A stretch of 11,630 nucleotides of DNA from Thoreauomyces humboldtii (lineage: Eukaryota > Chytridiomycota > Chytridiomycetes > Spizellomycetales > Powellomycetaceae), in the NCBI GenBank assembly GCA_027596035.1, contig JADGJA010000734.1:1-11630 (forward strand), written 5' to 3'. A model generated the notes under the pieces. The model worked only from the letters and a program-made list of their open reading frames with translations. It had not been told where the DNA came from and did no database searches. The position numbers were made by a program, and so were the translations under genes. This document shows positions 8,009 through 11,630 of this stretch, in pieces (the stretch's first letter is position 1; every line of letters starts with the position of its first letter).

Positions 8009-11000
8009 ATGTCAACTACACTGCAACATCACCACCACCACCCAAGCGCAACTACCACCGCCACCATCACCACCGCAGGCCCTGCCGCCGCCACCGCAAC
8101 CGACAAATGGGGCTCCTCTTCCTCACTGGCGAACCGATACGGTCACATGCGACCCTTCCCCACGACGCCCTCCTCCACCGTCCTCAAACGACAGAGCCTC
8201 GTCGCAACAAAGGCCTCCGTTCGCGCCGATGCCATCAAGGCGGCTGCTGCCGTCACCGCAAACAGGAGAGCCACCTTCCATTCCACTGGGACCGGAGGAC
8301 TGGAAGGGTCAACGACCAAGACGACGACGACGGCGGTCGGCCACAGCAGCCTGAAGTCTTCGACGTCGAGTCTGGCCTCCGGAAGTGCTGCAGAGCTCGC
8401 AAAGGGAAAGGTGAGGGAAACGACGAAGCGCGTCGACTGATAGCAGACGATACGTGTGTTCGCTTCGCGGACACCTCCAAGCGCGCGGAGCATGCCGACC
8501 CAAAGCAATGAACCCATGTCCGCAAAGCGGGCATCTTCTGGCGCTTGGACGGATCGCGAATAACCTCCCCAGCTTCCCTGAGGTCTTCTCGTTCCATGGT
8601 TCCTCCGTCGCCTCGCTCACCGCATCCACTCTTCACTCCCAGAAGATCAGGAAACGACCCGAATCGCTCGGAAGTATCAAGCGCCAGAGTCACGAAGACC
8701 TTTCCCTCGCACTCGTCCCACCGTCCCCGTTCTCCCGATCCGGCAGCTATGCGGAACCTCCACCCCACGGCATCATCAGCAACACCAGCAGCAGAGGGGC
8801 GGGAACGATTGCAGGAGGTCCGACCGCGACCTCGCCGACGAGAAGGCAGAGCGGATCGGCCACGTCCAGCGAGTTCTCCATCAGCTCGCTCCGAAGGAGG
8901 ATGAGGGAGGTGGAGGAAGCGTACAATCGATCCAAGCAGCAACGACGAGCCATGGCGGTACCGACCGTGGTGGCTTCGCGAAGCAGTGGAGGGGATCTAC
9001 GATCTCTGTCCACCCGTACCGGATCGCAGAAGCTCGCATCCACGAGTTCCTACAGCATCAACGGGACAAAGACATCGTCGAACACGACCACGAACCCCCA
9101 TCGAACCTCTAAAAAGAGTCTCCACGAGGCCACGTCACCGCCTCCCTCGCCCTCGAAATCCGTATCCCTGAAACAGAGCATCGTGGACCGACTGACGCTC
9201 CGTTCCCGCTCCTCGGACCGGTCGCGGGCTTCTCCGTTGACGATCGACACCGGACGGTCCGTGACGTCCGAGGAAAACACGGGCGGATCGGCGGCCCACT
9301 CGACCACGACTCCCTCGCGCCACTTGCCCGTCCTCCTGCCCACGCCACCGACGTCCGCTCCTCCCGCACGAGCGGACCAGATCGCTTCGTTCCAGCTGCA
9401 CGGTCACGGGACGCGACGGAGGGCTTCCACGTTGGACAGGTCGGGGGGCGGCGCTGCCGCTGCTGTGAGGACGAGTCCGACAGGAAGGGAGCCGCATGCG
9501 CCTGCGCTGGGAAGTCCTGGCGGTGGTGGAGGATTCAATCCGGGACATGCGAGGATGGGTGGTCACAAGTTTGCGGATGGAGGGAGTAGGAGAGGAAGCA
9601 GCCATGATGCTCTGGCTGCCCCGCCCACCGTGCAGAGCGATCTGGACTGGTTGTTGAGCAATCCGTTGCCGGAACCCAATGTCAAGGTAAATCAAAAAAG
9701 TGACCTTTCTGCAAGCCATTTACAGCGGTCTTATATCTTGTCTGGAAAACAGAAATACGCATTACGTCGGGAAACCAAACCTCGAGGCCTGGTCGGGATA
9801 GCCAACGTCGGCAACACATGCTTCATGAACTCGATCCTCCAGTGCATGTTCTCCGCGGACCTTCTCGTCGGATACTTTCTGTCCCCAGATTTCCCAAAGG
9901 ACATCAATCCAAAGAGTCCGACGAAGGGTCTCCTTGCGCAATCGTTCGGCGACATGGTGAAGAGGTACATGAAGCCGGGGACGGGATCGGTCATCACGCC
10001 GACCGAGTTCAAGGAGCAGTTGGAGGATTGGGCGCCGCAGTTCGTCGGATACGAGTACGTGTTGTTGGAACAAGAGACATTTTCCTTCGTTTTCGTTTCG
10101 GGGTTTGCTGATGTGATTTGCAACCCATTTTTCTGCCTGCTTTCACTTTTCTGTCTCTTCGTCGCCACCTCTTATTCCACGCAGTCAGCAGGACGCACAA
10201 GGTAACTAGACCGCGATCTCCGGGGGTGTGTACCATCTCGTCGATGTCTTCCTTCGTTGCTCATCCCGCGTCCATGCTGACACCGTACGTCTCCCCCCAG
10301 AGTTCCTCCGGTTCATCTTGGACGGACTTCACGAGGACTTGAACCGCTGTCGAGGAGAGCGCCGTCGGTTCACACTCAAGGATTCGGAGGTAGATCTCCT
10401 CTCGTGAGTCTCTTTCCCCTTTGAACGCCACCCGACCAAACCCACCGCACGACTCAACGTGATTTTCCTCCTACCATCACAGAGACGCCCAAAAATCGCA
10501 CGTCGCCTGGAATCTCACGCAGACGACGCATCCATCACCGATCCTCTCCCTGTTCGCAGGGCAGCTTCGGTCGACGGTGACGTGTCTGACGTGTCACAAC
10601 CGATCGTCGACGTTCGAGACGTTCTGGGACCTCAGTCTCCCGATCCCTTCGTCGGCTCGGACGCTCGAGGAGTGCATATCGGGGTTCGGGGACGAGGAGG
10701 TGCTGGACACGGCGTGGAGGTGCGGGACGTGCAGGACGGAGAGGAAGGCGAGCAAGATGTTGAGGGTGGAGAGGGTGCCCGAGGTGTTGGTGTTGCGTGA
10801 GTATTTCTTCGGGTTCTTTTCCCTACCGTGAGCTCTCCATGTGGACTGTGGACTGAAAGTCTTGCGCGTTCATTTCTTCCCGCCCCAGATCTCAAACGGT
10901 TCACGTACACGCCCCATCCGACGAAACTCCTCACGTCCGTCCGTCTACCGCCTACGTCGCTGTCTCTATCGTCCATCTCGACACCCACGGCGCCGGCGGC

Positions 11001-11235
11001 AAAGTACACGCTGTTCGCGGTCAGCAACCACATGGGAGGATTGGACGGCGGACACTACGTGGCGCACGTGAAGAACGTGGACGATCGGAGGTGGTATCGA
11101 AAGAACGATCGTCGGGTCGAGGCGTGCGAGGAAGGGGTGGCGGGTTGTGGGGAAACGGCCTACGTCGTGTTCTACGAGAAGGAGAGGGAGAAGGAGACGG
11201 GGACGGGGACGGAACAGGGAAGGGCCAAGATGTGA
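8009..11235 (+). CDS. Ubiquitin carboxyl-terminal hydrolase, USP family (C19), USP2/USP8/Doa4-like
   Basis: Seven exons (8009-8410, 8643-9686, 9753-10054, 10185-10201, 10301-10403, 10483-10796, 10889-11235) give 2529 nt and 842 residues, phases all consistent. The Cys box is GLVGIANVGNTCFMNS with catalytic Cys505; the QQDAQEF box is at 584-590; the His box LDGGHYVAHVKN has His783, followed by WYRKND (Asn800/Asp801). Zinc-finger cysteine pairs CLTC (657/660) and CGTC (703/706) sit between, and VLVLHLKRF precedes the palm strands. It removes ubiquitin from proteins; GLHEDLNR and the compact domain resemble USP2, USP8 and yeast Doa4. Residues 1 to about 480 are a disordered Ser/Thr/Arg-rich extension, His-rich near the N-terminus, with no recognised rhodanese or MIT domain. 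I chose ATG 8009 (A at -3) over in-frame ATG 7976 (C at -3), which would add 11 residues. Intron 1 is long and repeat-bearing. Exon 4 has only 17 nt. Confidence 0.92.
8411..8642 (+). other. Long, repeat-bearing intron 1 of the protease gene
   Basis: A GTGAGG donor at 8411 and a CACTCCCAG acceptor ending at 8642 give a 232-nt phase-0 intron. It contains GTGTTCGC, TTC, GCGGACAC (8454-8472, one mismatch), the pair TCCAAGCGC (8476-8484) and GCGCTTGGA (8541-8549), which are perfect inverted complements, and CCGCAAAGCGGGCAT at 8520-8534. The exact acceptor is less certain than the donor because both flanks are low-complexity coding sequence. Confidence 0.65.
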
Positions 11236-11263
11236 TGGGTGGTGGCGGAGCGAGCTTCATCTT

Positions 11264-11275
11264 TGTATATATACA
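11264..11275. promoter_or_regulatory. Palindromic TGTATATATACA shared by two convergent 3' flanks
   Basis: The 12-base perfect palindrome starts 29 bases after the protease stop and lies 26-37 bases past the - strand stop at 11301. It contains TATATA, the classic yeast polyadenylation efficiency element, and on each strand UGUAUAUA, which matches the Puf/Pumilio consensus. Either role is inferred from the match. Confidence 0.5.
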
Positions 11276-11300
11276 CAAGTATCTCTTATTCATCATCGAT

Positions 11301-11473
11301 TTACGTGTCGTTTCGCGTGACATCCGCATACACTACGATCATAATAGGGATATCGGATGCTCGTCCCCAAGCCGTGGCGATGGCGTCGAGGAAGTTGTGG
11401 TTCCGGCGGTGCTTGGAGATGGTGGAGATGACCTCCGAGAGGTCTCTCGGCGGGATGACAGGACGCCAAGGTT
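11301..11473 (-). CDS. Probable last exon of an unrecognised gene, continuing beyond the window
   Basis: From a CAG acceptor at 11476-11474 the frame runs 57 codons to TAA at 11303-11301. The middle part (WRPVIPPRDLSEVIS, ISKHRRNHNFLDAIATAWG) has strongly C-ending codons and a sensible amphipathic composition, unlike the antisense shadow frames elsewhere. A CTAAC branch-like site lies just upstream of the acceptor. An alternative acceptor follows the CT-rich tract, with the exon starting at 11502. The frame is also open to the window edge through His/Arg-rich sequence, so an unspliced reading is possible. The family was not recognised, and the gene is convergent with the protease. Confidence 0.45.
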
Positions 11474-11504
11474 CTGTGGCGATAGTTAGCGTAGGGACGA
11501 GCCT

Positions 11505-11521
11505 AGAGAGAGAGAGAGAGG
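11505..11521. repeat. GA/CT dinucleotide repeat
   Basis: Eight alternating AG units on the + strand read as a CT polypyrimidine run on the - strand, ending in a TAG acceptor. It may be the polypyrimidine tract of the last intron of the partial - strand gene. Confidence 0.6.
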
Positions 11522-11581
11522 AGGGCAATCTACTGCAACCATTCATCTCCACCTCCTCCCTCGAATGTCTCTTCCCCCCTT

Positions 11582-11607
11582 GTTGATGATGACGATGACG
11601 ATGGTGA
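11582..11607. repeat. GAT/GAC-rich trinucleotide repeat near window end
   Basis: Interrupted GATGAT, GACGAT and GGTGAT units lie at the right edge. On the - strand they read as CAT/CGT codons (His/Arg) if that frame is coding. No other feature is seen in the last 110 bases. Confidence 0.5.
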
Positions 11608-11630
11608 TGCCTGTCGGCCACTTCAATCCC

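Noticed and set aside
8454..10205. A 583-codon continuous open frame as a complete gene
   Set aside because: It begins inside intron 1 and runs through intron 2 and into intron 3. The Cys box is present, but the QQDAQEF and His boxes require splicing, so it is only a slice of the protease gene.

Overview
The window looks like nuclear DNA from a fungus, most likely a basidiomycete. It is GC-rich and gene-dense. Four well-supported protein genes are cut by many short GT-AG introns, mostly 59-130 nt, with pyrimidine-rich 3' ends and CTAAC/CTGAC-like branch sites. Intergenic gaps are 0.07-0.9 kb. Exon structures were worked out by hand: each splice keeps the frame and restores a recognisable domain. 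No transposon, rRNA, tRNA or CRISPR array was found. The lineage call is an inference from gene style and families.

Layout: (1) about 128-1824, + strand, the 3' part of a PIH1 (Nop17)-domain protein with a second CS-like domain, the architecture of Kintoun/DNAAF2; its 5' end is lost in poor, homopolymer-rich sequence at the window edge. (2) 5007-2196, - strand, ten exons encoding a 720-residue CMGC/RCK kinase of MOK type with a TEY activation loop and a long disordered tail; it is convergent with gene 1. (3) 5008-5903, a gene-free stretch. (4) 7488-5904, - strand, seven exons encoding a 297-residue tandem SCP2 lipid-transfer protein ending in the peroxisomal signal SKL. (5) 7489-8008, a divergent promoter region with a 12-bp TTACGTAA-centred palindrome and a telobox-like direct repeat. 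(6) 8009-11235, + strand, seven exons encoding an 842-residue ubiquitin-specific protease with a long disordered N-terminus. (7) 11301 to about 11473, - strand, a probable last exon of an unrecognised gene that continues past the right edge.

The genes do not form one pathway. A co-chaperone/assembly factor, a RCK kinase, a peroxisomal lipid carrier and a deubiquitinase are ordinary eukaryotic housekeeping or regulatory functions. The most unusual structure is in two introns, the longest of the 25 modelled: SCP2 intron 2 (304 nt) and USP intron 1 (232 nt). Both carry related CG-rich motifs with GCTTCGCG and CCGCAAAGCGGGGCAT cores, and in the SCP2 intron these form about 2.4 tandem copies of a ~72-nt unit. 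This could be an intron-associated repeat family. A second point is the convergent pair of genes (Kintoun-like and MOK-like) whose animal relatives act in cilia.
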